DNA of 64,000 nt, from contig NC_091154.1 in the NCBI RefSeq assembly GCF_040958095.1, positions 46,670,232 through 46,734,231 of the forward strand. The letters run 5' to 3'. Below are positions 44,946-54,837 of this stretch, piece by piece. A model generated the notes under the pieces. It was not told where the DNA came from, did not search any database, and saw only the letters and a list, made by a program, of their open reading frames with translations. Each line of letters starts with the position of its first letter. Position 1 is the stretch's first letter. Origin of the DNA: Procambarus clarkii (Eukaryota > Arthropoda > Malacostraca > Decapoda > Cambaridae). A program made the position numbers and the translations under genes.

Positions 44946-45950
44946 CTAAGGGAAACAAATAATTTCAATTGATTCGACTTGACTTGCATTTTCTTTGTGG
45001 GTTTTAATATGTGATAATAGAGAAGATTTCACTGTAAAGTTTTTTAAACATTCTGAGCACTGATATGGTTTTTCTCCTGTATGAATTCTTGTGTGTGATA
45101 CTAAAGCATTTCTCTGTGAAAAAGCTTTATAACACACAGAACACTGATATGGTTTCTCTCCTGTATGAGTTCTCAAGTGATATCTTAGATCAGATCTATT
45201 TTTAAAACTTTTAGTGCATATGGAACATTGATATGGTCTCTCTCCAGTGTGAGTTCTCGTGTGTGTTACTAAAGAATTTTTATATGAAAAGCACCTGAAA
45301 CACTCTGGACACTTATATGGTTTCTCCCCTGTATGAATTCTCATGTGTAATACTAGACTGCTATTTTGTGTAAAACATTTTGCACACTCTGAACACTTGA
45401 ATGGTTTCTGTCCAGTATGAAGCATCATGTGTGTCACTAAAGAATTTTTATGTGAATATTTCTTTAAACACTTTGGACAGTGATATAGCCTTTCCACTGT
45501 ATGAGTTCCCTCTCTTGTATGAGTTTTCAAGTGGTTTAATAGAGACAATTTATATGAAAATGTTTTCATGCACTCTGAACATTGATACGGTTTCTCTCCT
45601 GTGTGAATTCTCATGTGCGAGTCTAGACCGTTACTCTGCGTAAAACACTTTGAACACACTGAACACTGATATGGTTTCTCACCTGTGTGAGTTCTCATGT
45701 GTTTTGTTAGTGAAGAATTTAGTGAAAAGCATTTTAAACACTCTGAACACTTATATGGTTTCACTCCTGTGTGAATTCGCATGTGTGTTATTAAGCTGCT
45801 ATTTTGGGTAAAACATTTTGAACACTCTGAACACTTGTATGGTTTCTCACCTGTATGAGTTCTCATGTGTGCTATTAGGTAATAATTTTGTTTACAGTCT
45901 CTTAAACACACTGAACATTGGTAAGGTTTCTCTTCTGGCTGTGAACTCAT
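44946..45950 (-). CDS. C2H2 zinc-finger protein, 11 fingers, intronless
   Basis: I start the protein at the ATG at 45,950 (MSSQPEEKPYQCSVC), 334 residues; the frame is open 33 codons further up (to 46,049), but those residues are hydrophobic and unlike the family. Eleven fingers follow CX2CX12HX3H, nearly all joined by TGEKPY-type linkers; finger 1 has Cys in place of the usual hydrophobic core residue (RDCKQNYYLIAH), and the finger 5-6 linker is longer (TREGTHTVERLY). The short tail ends NASQVESIEIICFP. Tandem fingers with conserved linkers indicate sequence-specific DNA binding in the nucleus, probably transcription regulation; targets are unknown and no effector domain is visible. It is the only long host-type reading frame in the window. 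Confidence 0.85.
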   Translation of the reverse strand: MSSQPEEKPYQCSVCLRDCKQNYYLIAHMRTHTGEKPYKCSECSKCFTQNSSLITHMRIHTGVKPYKCSECLKCFSLNSSLTKHMRTHTGEKPYQCSVCSKCFTQSNGLDSHMRIHTGEKPYQCSECMKTFSYKLSLLNHLKTHTREGTHTVERLYHCPKCLKKYSHKNSLVTHMMLHTGQKPFKCSECAKCFTQNSSLVLHMRIHTGEKPYKCPECFRCFSYKNSLVTHTRTHTGERPYQCSICTKSFKNRSDLRYHLRTHTGEKPYQCSVCYKAFSQRNALVSHTRIHTGEKPYQCSECLKNFTVKSSLLSHIKTHKENASQVESIEIICFP

Positions 45951-46038
45951 TTTTAATAAAAGATAATATTTTAGGTTTTTCAGCCACACTACTAATATGG
46001 TGTCATTTGTGAATATTATTATGTTATACAGGAGCTTA

Positions 46039-46095
46039 AGTATGCACAAACCTTTTTTGGTATAATGAACAATGATATGGTTTCTCTACAATATA
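46039..46095 (-). pseudogene. Decayed zinc-finger unit upstream of the array
   Basis: The minus-strand frame at ~46,090 reads EKPYHCSLYQKRFVHT, the first half of another C2H2 finger with Tyr replacing the second Cys. It is out of context with the open frame, suggesting the array was longer or duplicated. Confidence 0.5.
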
Positions 46096-46334
46096 TCTGA
46101 AAATGTGGTATTATCTTCCCCAACAATGGGCTATAACTTTGCCAAACTAAAAGGACACTATATCAGAAAATCAGAAGAATTTTGATGAGAAATCTCTCCA
46201 ATGCATTTGAATATGTAACAAATCTCTGAATGAACATTAAAGTCCTCAGTTCTGACCTAAAAAAAATCTACTGTTGGATAAATTATTATATCTACAGACA
46301 GTTATGCAACTCTACCTTAAATGGCAATAATGTA

Positions 46335-46432
46335 CAATATTTTTATCATATTTTTATCAAATTTTTATCAAATTGTTTATCATATTTTTATCAGATATTT
46401 ATCAAAATATTTATCATATTTTTATCTGTTAA
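46335..46432. repeat. TTTTTATCA(TA/AA) short tandem repeat
   Basis: About eight imperfect 10-12 bp units of TTTTTATCATA or TTTTTATCAAA. Confidence 0.8.
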
Positions 46433-46559
46433 AAAATGCTACTGACTGATGAAATACATGTCAAGGTAAACATTCTTAATGAAATCTATAAACCAATAAC
46501 TTTCAATACATTATATAATAATGTATTGTAATAATGTATATAATAATCTATGTATAATC

Positions 46560-46770
46560 AGGCTAACTTTGGAGAAAAACAATATTGGTGAAGGTAACAG
46601 CCTAAGTGTAATTCCTTAGGTGTAGTTACAGGATGAGAGCTACACTGTGGTGTCCCACCTTGCCAGTACTCTTTGTCTTGTGATGTTTTGAAACTACTGA
46701 TGGTTTTGGCTTCCACGGCCTTCTCAATTAACTTGTTCCAATTTTCTATCACTCGGTTGGCAAAAGAGAT
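46560..46770 (-). mobile_element. CR1-type 3' end fragment, other subfamily
   Basis: Minus-strand RVIENWNKLIEKAVEAKTIS followed by SFKTSQDKEYW is the C-terminal end of a CR1-like ORF2 (compare RVVDKWNALGSNVVEADSIH at ~24,730), then a different 3' UTR. Confidence 0.7.
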
Positions 46771-47055
46771 AGGTCATCACCTACAATATTTAGTAACTTC
46801 CAGCAAACATGTCTGTTAACTCACTTTCCTAGATAATACGTATGGAAACTTTTTTAGGAAAGGAGATTGCTATTTTTCTTGAGTCAGAAAGCCGCTGGAA
46901 TACTAGAATGATCTGCAAATCTGAAAATTTAACATAACATTAGACAATCTGTAGTTTAAACAAATCACTAAATTCAAAAAGTTAAAATGTTACATTAATA
47001 GCAAAATGCACAGCCTGCAAATATAACATGGAGGCAGTGACAGCAGTTTAGAAGC
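46771..47055. other. Intergenic, no feature recognised
   Basis: AT-rich, no frame or repeat recognised. Confidence 0.4.
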
Positions 47056-47059
47056 ACAG

Positions 47060-48480
47060 GGAAATCATTCCAAGAGCCTATCTTCCGAACCCCAAGAATC
47101 TACCTTCTGAAAAGAGTGAATACAGCACTGACCAGATGTAGGAGGATTGGCTGAGAAAAGTACATTCATCCTGGCTTTTGACTCCACCAATTGCCTAACC
47201 AGACCGACTGAGGGTGTCCTATCCAACTGCTTCAAAGCCCAAGAATGAAAACCTGGTACAGAGAGGTGTTCATAATGGGCCAGCAAGCTGTAACTGCCGA
47301 AGACAGAAACTGGACGGGGATAAAGGAGAAGCAGACAGGAGAACAAGGGCCCACGCTAACTCAAGAAACTGGGCCAACACAGCAGTCGACATGCGAGTTA
47401 GATGGCAAACAACGTGGCCATCGTCTCTGGGAGCATGGAAGCATACAGCTTGGGGAGTGCAGAGGATGCCACAACAGAAGAGGTAAAGACTCCTGCAAGT
47501 GCCCCCCCCCCTCACTGAGTGCTCTGACATCCTCTATGAGCTAATCAAAATGCAGCTCAAGTAGTTCCAGAGAGTGCACAGATGCAGACAGATGTGAAGG
47601 ATGTCTGCCACAAGCATGGCCAATAACAGGGATACTTGGTCACGGAACAGCATGAGTCTTATATCCCAAAAAAGAGTGGGAGCAAACAGGCAGTTACTGA
47701 GAGGCATAAAAGAAGAGCCCCTACAAACACGTGTAACATGGTTAACACCTCACGTGACTCCAGCCTGCAGGTACGACAAATGCCGTGCCAAGCCCAAAGC
47801 AAAAACAAGAGTTGTCTGCTAGCCAGGAAGACTCCAGAACCTGATGACATATCCAATTCTAAGAAGACCCAAACTAAAAGAGTTTGGGACTCCTGACCCA
47901 CCATAGCAGGGACCAGAGAGGTAGGATTACCCTGGAAGGATGAACCTGAGCCTAAAAGCTTGGACACGAGCCCTGGGAAAGCCGCAACCAAATCATACTC
48001 ACACAAAGAGCGGAAGATATGAAAATCTCTCCCCTTTCAAAAGGAGACCCATCTTAGAGGGATACCAAGAACCACAAAGAGTTGAAAGGGACCCAAGGGC
48101 CCATATCCGACTCCCCCCCCAAAGCACTGGAAGCTGCAGCATAGGACTGGGCAGAGTCAGTTTCTGCCCATCGCTCAGGATAGAAAAGCCAAGGCCAAGG
48201 AAAAGGCTTCAAAGGAAGAAGGGGCATGCTGAAAGAAAATAAAAGAAGCTGCAGCAGAACTAGCAGGCTCAAATGCCTATGTGCCCTAGTCAAAAATGGA
48301 AACTCTCTGGAACTTGCTGAGCCACATCCCGAGTTAAATCCTGCCCTGACCCCAAAATCCTCAGACGCTTCAGGACCAGAAGCAGGGAGAGGGCGGAGGA
48401 CCAGAGTAAGGGCAAACCACACTCGAAGGGGAAGGAAGAAGAGGTGAGGATGGAACCAAGGTGGAATTTACCAACCTCTA
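47060..48480 (-). pseudogene. DIRS Gag relic (third copy)
   Basis: LAWALVLLSASPLSPSSFC and PASGPEASEDFGVRAGF match gag-region sequence of the young copy (VESAWALALRCSSPFCPLLF; the latter in its alternate frame near 59,700). Many stops and frame changes; no RT or recombinase part. It is more decayed than the 37.5-42.1 kb copy. Confidence 0.65.
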
Positions 48481-48765
48481 ATTCCATGTCCTTAACCATT
48501 ACACTGCACTGCATTATAATGACACCCCCTCTTGGTATGCCAGAACAAAATTATTTTATACTTTAGCCATGATGGAGCTGAGAAGTTGAGCAATTTATAA
48601 TTGTTGAGAGATTAGGTGCTTGGAGATGCAATTGTTGCAAAGATAGTTTTTCATAATTATTTCAATGTCTCTCATTGGTTTTTTGCTGTAATATTATTCA
48701 AAAGTGTGTAATTAATGAAATTTATATAATGAATCCATTATATTCACTGTGTCGGGGGGACAGGA
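48481..48765. other. AT-rich sequence resembling 50,620-50,700
   Basis: TTGCTGTAATATTATTCAAA and GTGTGTAATT match TTGCAGTAATATTATTCAAT and CTGTGTAATT next to a Tigger-type end, so it may be flanking sequence or a remnant of the same element. Confidence 0.4.
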
Positions 48766-48990
48766 AGCCATAGTGTATCATACACGTTAGACTTTTATCA
48801 AGGTTACCCCGACCTCCCCTAGGGTCAAATTACAGACCCCACCCAGGATGCAACCCTACAACAAGCTGACTAACTCCTGAGTACCTACTTGCTGCTAGGT
48901 GAACAGTTCCATTAGATGAAAGGAAATGTGTCCAAACATTTCTGTCACACTCGGGATTCGTCAGCTTAGGGCCCGACAACTGAATGTGGC
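48766..48990 (-). mobile_element. SINE with shared core, different head
   Basis: On the minus strand: CACCTAGCAGCAAGTAGGTA and CAGGAGTTAGTCAGCTTGTT match the core of the SINE at 43,248-43,500, while the 5' part differs and the B box is decayed (ACGAATCCCGAGTGTGACAG). Confidence 0.7.
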
Positions 48991-49238
48991 GAGCGCTGCC
49001 CCAAATACATTTTTACATACTGTAGAAACCCACGAATCCAAAAAATGCCCTAATCCAGCAAAAATGGTGGCCACTTATTCATTTAACTGGATAAAGTTAT
49101 CTCCCTATCCAGCCAAAATGTCCATGGAAGCCGGACTAGCAGATGTTTGGCCGGATCAGCGGCCTAACACTCTTTGTACACGACCATCAGGAAGGGAGGA
49201 AGTCACCCTTACTGCTGCTCACTTCCTCTGTCCCGCCC

Positions 49239-49629
49239 CAACCCGTTCTCGCACTTCCTTATAATCAATATTGACTTATTAAATACATGCATATGTGACA
49301 TACTACTTTATTGTGAATATTTTAGTTTACCTTGAAAAGCTTTATAGAAAACACCGACCTTACCTAACCTTCTTAGCATGTTAAGATAAGCATCTTATTG
49401 CTTCGTAATTACAATTATTACTTAACCTATACCTATAATAGGTTAAGTAATAATTGTAATTACGAAGCAATAAGATACTTATCTTAACATACTAAGAAGG
49501 TTAGGTAAGGTCGGTGTTTTCTATGAAGCTTTTCAAGGTAAACTAAAATATTCACAATAAATTAGTATGTCACATATGCACTTATTTAATAAGTCAATAT
49601 TGACTTAAAGAAAGTGCGAGAACGGGTTG
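49239..49629. repeat. 391-bp near-perfect palindrome
   Basis: Arms of ~192 bp run from CAACCCGTTCTCGCAC (49,239) to GTGCGAGAACGGGTTG (49,629) around a 7-nt loop at 49,431-49,437, with roughly 94% pairing by eye. Confidence 0.95.
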
Positions 49630-50214
49630 CACCCCCCGCCCACATTCACTGCCTCCCTCCCTCCCTCTCCAAGAGATCCTTCCTTAGGTGGCAGTAGATT
49701 GCCAGCCTGGAGAATTTTCATCAAATACAATAAAGCATTCATGAAACAAGTATTTTTATAACTTTTTATTATCCTAATAATATTAATAAACAAAATCTGT
49801 AACCAAAAATATATATATGATCATGTACATCCAGAATTTAAGAAACAATTCTAGCTAATGGGATCAAGTGTGTAGGGTTATCAGAGTGAGCCCGCCCTCC
49901 CCCATCACAGACACACCTCCCCCACCTGCCCCACATTCCATACACACACTGCTCCATTGGTCACGTAGCTCAACTGTCCATAATTCATAAGTAAAAATGT
50001 ATTTGTTTAATTAATAAACAGGAAGCAATAAAACATGTTAATGATTATTAATGTATTGTAATACTGTACTGTACACTTAACACAAAAATCAACATATAGC
50101 ATAAAGCTAAGCATAAAGCTAAGATATAAATTTTAATATGGGCGGGAGGCTTTGGTCACTGCTTTGTCAGCGAATTAATACGTTGACTTCATAACACATT
50201 CCTCACTACCTCTC

Positions 50215-50440
50215 CTTCACTGACTGGACTGACTGGACTTGACTGACTGGCTTGACTGGCTTGACTGACTTGACTGACTGACTGGCTTGACTGACTGACT
50301 GACTTGAATGACTGACCTGACTGACTGACTGACTTGACTGACTTGACTGACTGACTGACTGACTGACTGACTGCCTGACTGCCTGCCTTCTTTCCTTCCT
50401 TTCCCTCCCCTCCCTCCCTCCCTGCCTGCCTGCCTGCCTT
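50215..50440. repeat. (GACT)n-rich simple repeats, then (CCCT)n/(GCCT)n
   Basis: GACTGACTGG-type units to ~50,385, then CCTCCCTCCCTCCCTGCC and GCCTGCCTGCC. Translated Ser/Gln/Val frames are artefacts. Confidence 0.85.
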
Positions 50441-50683
50441 TGGATGACTTAAGTTGGCAAATCAAGTGGCTGTCTGAACAAACATTTTTTGGGATGGTCA
50501 CTTTTAGACTCCCTCGGTGAAAGGTGAAAAAGTATGTTAATCCAGAAAACGTGTTAATCCAGCTGGGGGTCCTTCCCATATAGTCCGGATTAACGGGTTT
50601 ATACAGTACTTATTTCAGTGTCTGTGAATGGTTATATATCTAGTTTTTGCAGTAATATTATTCAATACTGTGTAATTTGTAAA

Positions 50684-51930
50684 ATACTGTAAATGTTCAC
50701 TAATCCGGACAATGTGCTTATCCGGCCAAAATTGCCTCCAAATAATGCTATATCTCTATTCGGATGGAATGTCCATAGACTCCAGATGACCGGAGATTTG
50801 TCCAGATCAAAGTATACTGATAGAGAGTTTAAATCGAATTCGGTTAACTTTCTGCTGATGTGACCCTATCCGGACTGTAATCCAGACCGGAGATTATTCC
50901 GGATAAGAAAGTCAGGCATCAGGCCATACCATATTAATCCTGTACGGCTGTAGTTCGAGGCTCGTGGTATAGTAGGTGTTGGGGTGGGTGGGTGGTGTTG
51001 GATGAGAGAGGAGAGTTGGGAGGGACTGCCTAAGGATTAGGGGGCATGTGGAAGGGGCCTATAATTACCAATAATTTTAGAACAATTCATCACAGTAAAA
51101 AATTAAAGAAATATTCTCTAATACTGTATTATAATTAATAAAAGTTTCTGAAAAACAAATATGCACAGGCTGAAGTTGCCTCCTAAAATTTTGGGAGTTT
51201 TTTCCACCTGGTGGCCTACGTAATGTGCCTCCCTGCCCCAAGTGGACCCGTCCAGGCATGATCAAGGAAAACAGCCCATGTGCTCCCGACCCTCGGGTTA
51301 TACTACAGTGCCGTGCCATTGGTGAAATATTTTCTGAAATAATTTTTTTGTGTTCACAGTAACTTTGATAATTTTTGTTTGCCAACCCTATGTCTGGTAG
51401 CAGCTGGAGGTGTTAAGGGAAAGAAGGTTACCCTAACAATTAAGGACCAGTTATATTTTATAGAACTCTTATAAGAGTGGCCGGTCGGCTGTGAGTGTTG
51501 CCAAGGACTTTAATATAGGCACTAGTACTGTTTCTAATATAAGGAAACAAAAAGAGCCTTCAACCAGTGAGGCTTCAGTAGCTGGCAGTCAAAACTGACC
51601 TTGCCAAGCTCATGTATTGTACAGTAATTTTAAGCGTTAATTTTAGTGTTGTGTTATAATAGGTTACGTAAATTGTCAAGAATTCTTAACTTCAAGATAT
51701 GTAGCATCACTCAAGAGAATGAATTACAACAAGGTAAGTTGAGGTTTCTGTTTAAAATATTAATTATAGTACTGTACAGTACTTGAATATTTTATAATTA
51801 TATGTGGCAATTCAAATTGTGTTGGTTGTAGTACAAAATTTTTTGGAAATGTTCACTTTTGGACTTACCCGGTAAAACATCCTTTGATTCGGATGACAGG
51901 CCTATCCAGACGGGAATCCTTCCCCAACCT
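50684..51930 (+). mobile_element. Second Tigger/jerky-type element, relic
   Basis: The left end CTGTAAATGTTCACTAATCC with TCCGGACAATGTGC; the right subterminal region at 51,837-51,925 (TTTTTTGGAAATGTTCACTT) resembles 50,486-50,575 of the neighbouring element. Between them lies a jerky-like helix-turn-helix remnant. Confidence 0.55.
51418..51595 (+). pseudogene. Jerky/Tigger transposase N-terminal HTH remnant
   Basis: GKKVTLTIKDQLYFIELL, then after a +1 frameshift SGRSAVSVAKDFNIGTSTV and SNIRKQKE: the CENP-B-type N-terminal helix-turn-helix that binds transposon ends. A stop follows soon after. The DDE domain is absent from this relic. Confidence 0.75.
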
Positions 51931-51939
51931 GTCCTCTTA

Positions 51940-52560
51940 CAAATTACGTCTGAATTTGGCCGTTTGCCCATGTGGCTGAAAATGGACGTAATTTGAAAAT
52001 AACAAAATTTAAATTTAATTAAAAAATATTTTTCTTTCCAAAACAGCAAGTTAAAGGTCCTCTGGTAGGTTAGGAGGGCAAGAAGTTCTCCTAAGGTTTC
52101 AAAAGTCATGAAAACCGTTAATTGAACATTTCTTCTCCTAACCTAACCGAGTAAGCCGGAGGACTCAAAACAGAAAATGAGACAGTACATCACTTTCGTG
52201 AGCTGATTTCATTTCAAATTACGTCCATTTTTGGCCATAGCGTGCATACGAGCGAAAAGCAAAGCAATTTTAACACTCGCACTCTTCGAACGCCCCTGGG
52301 GGTGCAAAATTTTTCTCTTTTGTCAGAGTCGTGGACGCAAGTGGAGTCCATCATTTGAAAATATTTATTACAAATTTAAATTTTATCCGATCAATCTAGG
52401 AGTGGTTTAAACACTTTCCCACACCGATGTCGCGAGCGTCGTCATCTGTTTTTTTTCCCAATTGTGAACGGATGACAATCCTCGCGTCATCCTTTAAAAT
52501 ATTTGTAAAAAAATAAATTTTCATCCGATCAACTTCTTTGTGGTTTCAAAATGAGCGCCA
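51940..52560. other. Upstream region of the fusion ORF with repeated ACGT-core words
   Basis: CAAATTACGTC occurs at ~51,940 and ~52,216 and inverted (GACGTAATTTG) at ~51,987, giving a ~22-bp inverted repeat across ~230 bp. Two GATGACG/GTCATC-rich blocks (52,430-52,500) resemble each other. Promoter elements could lie here but none is clear. Confidence 0.45.
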
Positions 52561-52740
52561 TTGTTTTCCCCCTCTCCTCCATATGCTGCATGGCATTCTG
52601 GGTCATCACGCCATGCAGTGGGCCTAGTGTTGTGTTTACCTTGCTCGTGACCGGAACGCCGCCCGCTCGTGCCCCGAACTTGTGCAAATCTCGGCATTTA
52701 TATTTGTTCCCGTGTCTTTCCAACACTTTATATACGTTAC

Positions 52741-54816
52741 ATGATGGATCAGGGTCAAGGACAGAGCACTTCAATGCCGAAAAAAACAAAGAAATCAACC
52801 AAAGAGGATAAACTAAGTATGCTCTACCGTAAATTTCGCAGACTTTGGCTTACACCAACAAAAATCCCAGGTTTGATTCAAGAATTATCCGATATTGACT
52901 CAGATATTGAGGCAGAAGAACGGGTCAGTGATTTCAACAGTGATACAAAGATGGCAGATGATAGTGAGTCAACAGTTGAGGAGGGTGAGGAAAGTGAGGA
53001 TTCTGAGGAGGAGGACAAGGGACGTCCACAGCCTCCTATTCGAAAGCGTGCAGGACATACTCAACAAACAGATCCTGCAGATGCCTGGTGTACTGACAAC
53101 ACTCCGCCATCTGTAGACAGTTTCACTGGAACACCAGGCATGACTATACCAACACCTACCACGCCTATACAATTTATACAATTATTTCTGACTCGTGCAT
53201 TGATTGAATATTTGACGTTTGAAACAAACTTGTATGCAGAACAATTTATACAGAATGCTTCCGTGAGTGCAATGAGTATGTGGAAAGAAGCATCTGTAAA
53301 GGAAATGGCACAATATTTGGGTTTGTCCCTGCTGATGGGTGTTGCAACACTCCCAACGATGAGAATGTACTGGCAAACAACCCGACTGTGGCATATGCAT
53401 ACCTTCAATACTTTCATGATGGTGAAACGATTCACGCATATTGGCCAGTTTTTTCATAGTTATAATAACAAGGCCATTCCCCAGAACAGTAAAGACAAAT
53501 TGATAAAAGTTCACACAGTGATGACCTATCTTACCAGCAAATTTGCCAAAATATACATTCCCAAGAAAGAATTTTGTTTTAATCAAACAATATTTACGGA
53601 CTGGTTTGAAAACAACTTTTGCAAAGAAGTCAGAGAATTCCAGATCAACAAATGTGGAATAAAGGCCAGTGAGGTTAAGGCATTGTTGCTGCTAGATAAT
53701 GCCTCTGCTCATCCCATTAGCAAGTTAATTTCAAGGGATGGCAGAATAAAATGCATGGCACTTCCACCAAACACAATATCCTTAATCCAGCCCATGGACC
53801 AAGGTGTTATCCTTGCTGCTAAACGTATGTACCAAACAGCAATGCTTGAAGATGTTTTAGTTATTTTACCTAGCGAGGAAGATGAATTGACAGGAAAGGA
53901 TACAAGGGCTCAAAGAACACTAGAAAATCTAAAAAAGTACACAATCAGGGAAGCAATATTCCACTGGGCTAGGCTTTGGAATAAAGTGAAAGACACGACA
54001 CTAACAAATTCATGGAAGAAACTGTTAACAGAGAGGCCTAGATGTGATGCAGCAGTATCTGGTAGTGAATTCGAAGGTTTTGAAAATGAAGCCAATGATT
54101 TTGAAGGGTTTGAAGAAACGGTCCGAACAATGTTGCTCCAAGCTGGTCAGGGTGTACAAGTGAATGATATCAATGAATGGTTAGAAAATTATTACGATCC
54201 TGGTTATGAATTGTTAACTGAAGAACAGATTGCGCAAAGTGTTCTCGGAAATGACTCTGATGACTCTGATGATGACTCGGACGATGTTGGTGAGGCTCTG
54301 CCTAGAGGTGTCGGATATCAGAAAAGATTGGAACAAGTTGAGGAACTCATTGAATGTTCAAGAAAAAGTAAACATGAGGTTGTTGGACATTTTTATGTAC
54401 ACTTTACAGCCTTTAAGCAATGTCTCAGAACGTTAGCCAGAGAAAATCAGATTCAGACAAAAATAGATAAATTCATGATTTCAACGGTTCGTGAAAAATC
54501 TTCGTCGACAAGCCCTGCTGCACCCGCCGATGCAGAATTACCATCGAGAAGTCGTGGAGCATCCGCCGACAACGAATGCTCTGCAAGCCATGCTGCACCC
54601 GCCGATGCAGAATTACCATCGACAAGTCGTGGAGCATCCACCGGCAACGAATGCTCTACAAGTCATGCTGCACCCGCTGATGCTGAATTCCCACCAACAA
54701 GTCATGGAGCATCTGCCGGCAACGAATGCTCTACAAGCCATGTTGCACCCGCCGATGCTGAATTCCCACCAACAAGTTGTGACAAGTCATCCACTAACGA
54801 TATAAAATATGATTGA
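52741..54816 (+). CDS. Chimeric transposase-derived protein: piggyBac N-half fused to jerky/Tigger C-half
   Basis: ATG at 52,741 (MMDQGQGQ), 691 residues, one exon, no stop. Residues ~51-96 are acidic (DIDSDIEAEE ... EEGEESEDSEEED), as in piggyBac N-termini. Residues ~142-276 match the piggyBac N-terminal/dimerisation region: PIQFIQLFLTRALIEYL, EMAQYLGLSLLMGVATLP, MYWQTT, FMMVKRFTHIGQFFH, IYIPKKE. At ~277-281 the match switches to jerky/Tigger DDE_1: FTDWFENNF, ALLLLDNASAHP (D319), LPPNTISLIQPMDQGVI (D353), YTIREAIFHWARLWNKV. PiggyBac's first catalytic Asp and everything after it, and jerky's HTH and first Asp, are absent, so catalysis is unlikely. The C-terminus has four 25-residue repeats. 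I infer a DNA-binding or regulatory role, or a recent fusion not yet decayed. Confidence 0.85.
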   Translation: MMDQGQGQSTSMPKKTKKSTKEDKLSMLYRKFRRLWLTPTKIPGLIQELSDIDSDIEAEERVSDFNSDTKMADDSESTVEEGEESEDSEEEDKGRPQPPIRKRAGHTQQTDPADAWCTDNTPPSVDSFTGTPGMTIPTPTTPIQFIQLFLTRALIEYLTFETNLYAEQFIQNASVSAMSMWKEASVKEMAQYLGLSLLMGVATLPTMRMYWQTTRLWHMHTFNTFMMVKRFTHIGQFFHSYNNKAIPQNSKDKLIKVHTVMTYLTSKFAKIYIPKKEFCFNQTIFTDWFENNFCKEVREFQINKCGIKASEVKALLLLDNASAHPISKLISRDGRIKCMALPPNTISLIQPMDQGVILAAKRMYQTAMLEDVLVILPSEEDELTGKDTRAQRTLENLKKYTIREAIFHWARLWNKVKDTTLTNSWKKLLTERPRCDAAVSGSEFEGFENEANDFEGFEETVRTMLLQAGQGVQVNDINEWLENYYDPGYELLTEEQIAQSVLGNDSDDSDDDSDDVGEALPRGVGYQKRLEQVEELIECSRKSKHEVVGHFYVHFTAFKQCLRTLARENQIQTKIDKFMISTVREKSSSTSPAAPADAELPSRSRGASADNECSASHAAPADAELPSTSRGASTGNECSTSHAAPADAEFPPTSHGASAGNECSTSHVAPADAEFPPTSCDKSSTNDIKYD
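54518..54790 (+). repeat. 75-bp coding tandem repeat, ~3.6 units
   Basis: Units beginning near 54,521, 54,596, 54,671 and 54,746 encode variants of AAPADAELPSTSRGAS and a NECSTSH linker. The spacing is exactly 75 bp, so frame is kept. Confidence 0.95.
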
Positions 54817-54837
54817 AAGGCATACAAATTAGTGTAA

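Larger units (their letters stand above)
49020..50606. mobile_element. Non-autonomous Tigger/pogo-type element, 1.59 kb
   Basis: Left end CTGTAGAAACCCACGAATCC and right end (inverted) CTGTATAAACCCGTTAATCC match at 16 of 20 bases, each bordered by TA (49,018-49,019 and 50,607-50,608). No transposase frame inside. It carries the palindrome at 49,239-49,629 and simple repeats at 50,215-50,440. Confidence 0.7.

Noticed and set aside
51418..51595. The jerky HTH relic as the missing first exon of the fusion protein
   Set aside because: It is frameshifted, followed by a stop, and appears enclosed by the ends of its own Tigger-type element (50,684-51,930); no splice signals link it to 52,741. Not fully excluded.
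52080..52150. Telomere-like CCTAACCTAACC word
   Set aside because: Only two units occur, far too few for an interstitial telomeric repeat.
52669..52740. Upstream extension of the fusion ORF to 52,669
   Set aside because: The codon there is GTG; the first ATG (doubled) is at 52,741 and fits the piggyBac-type acidic N-terminus that follows.
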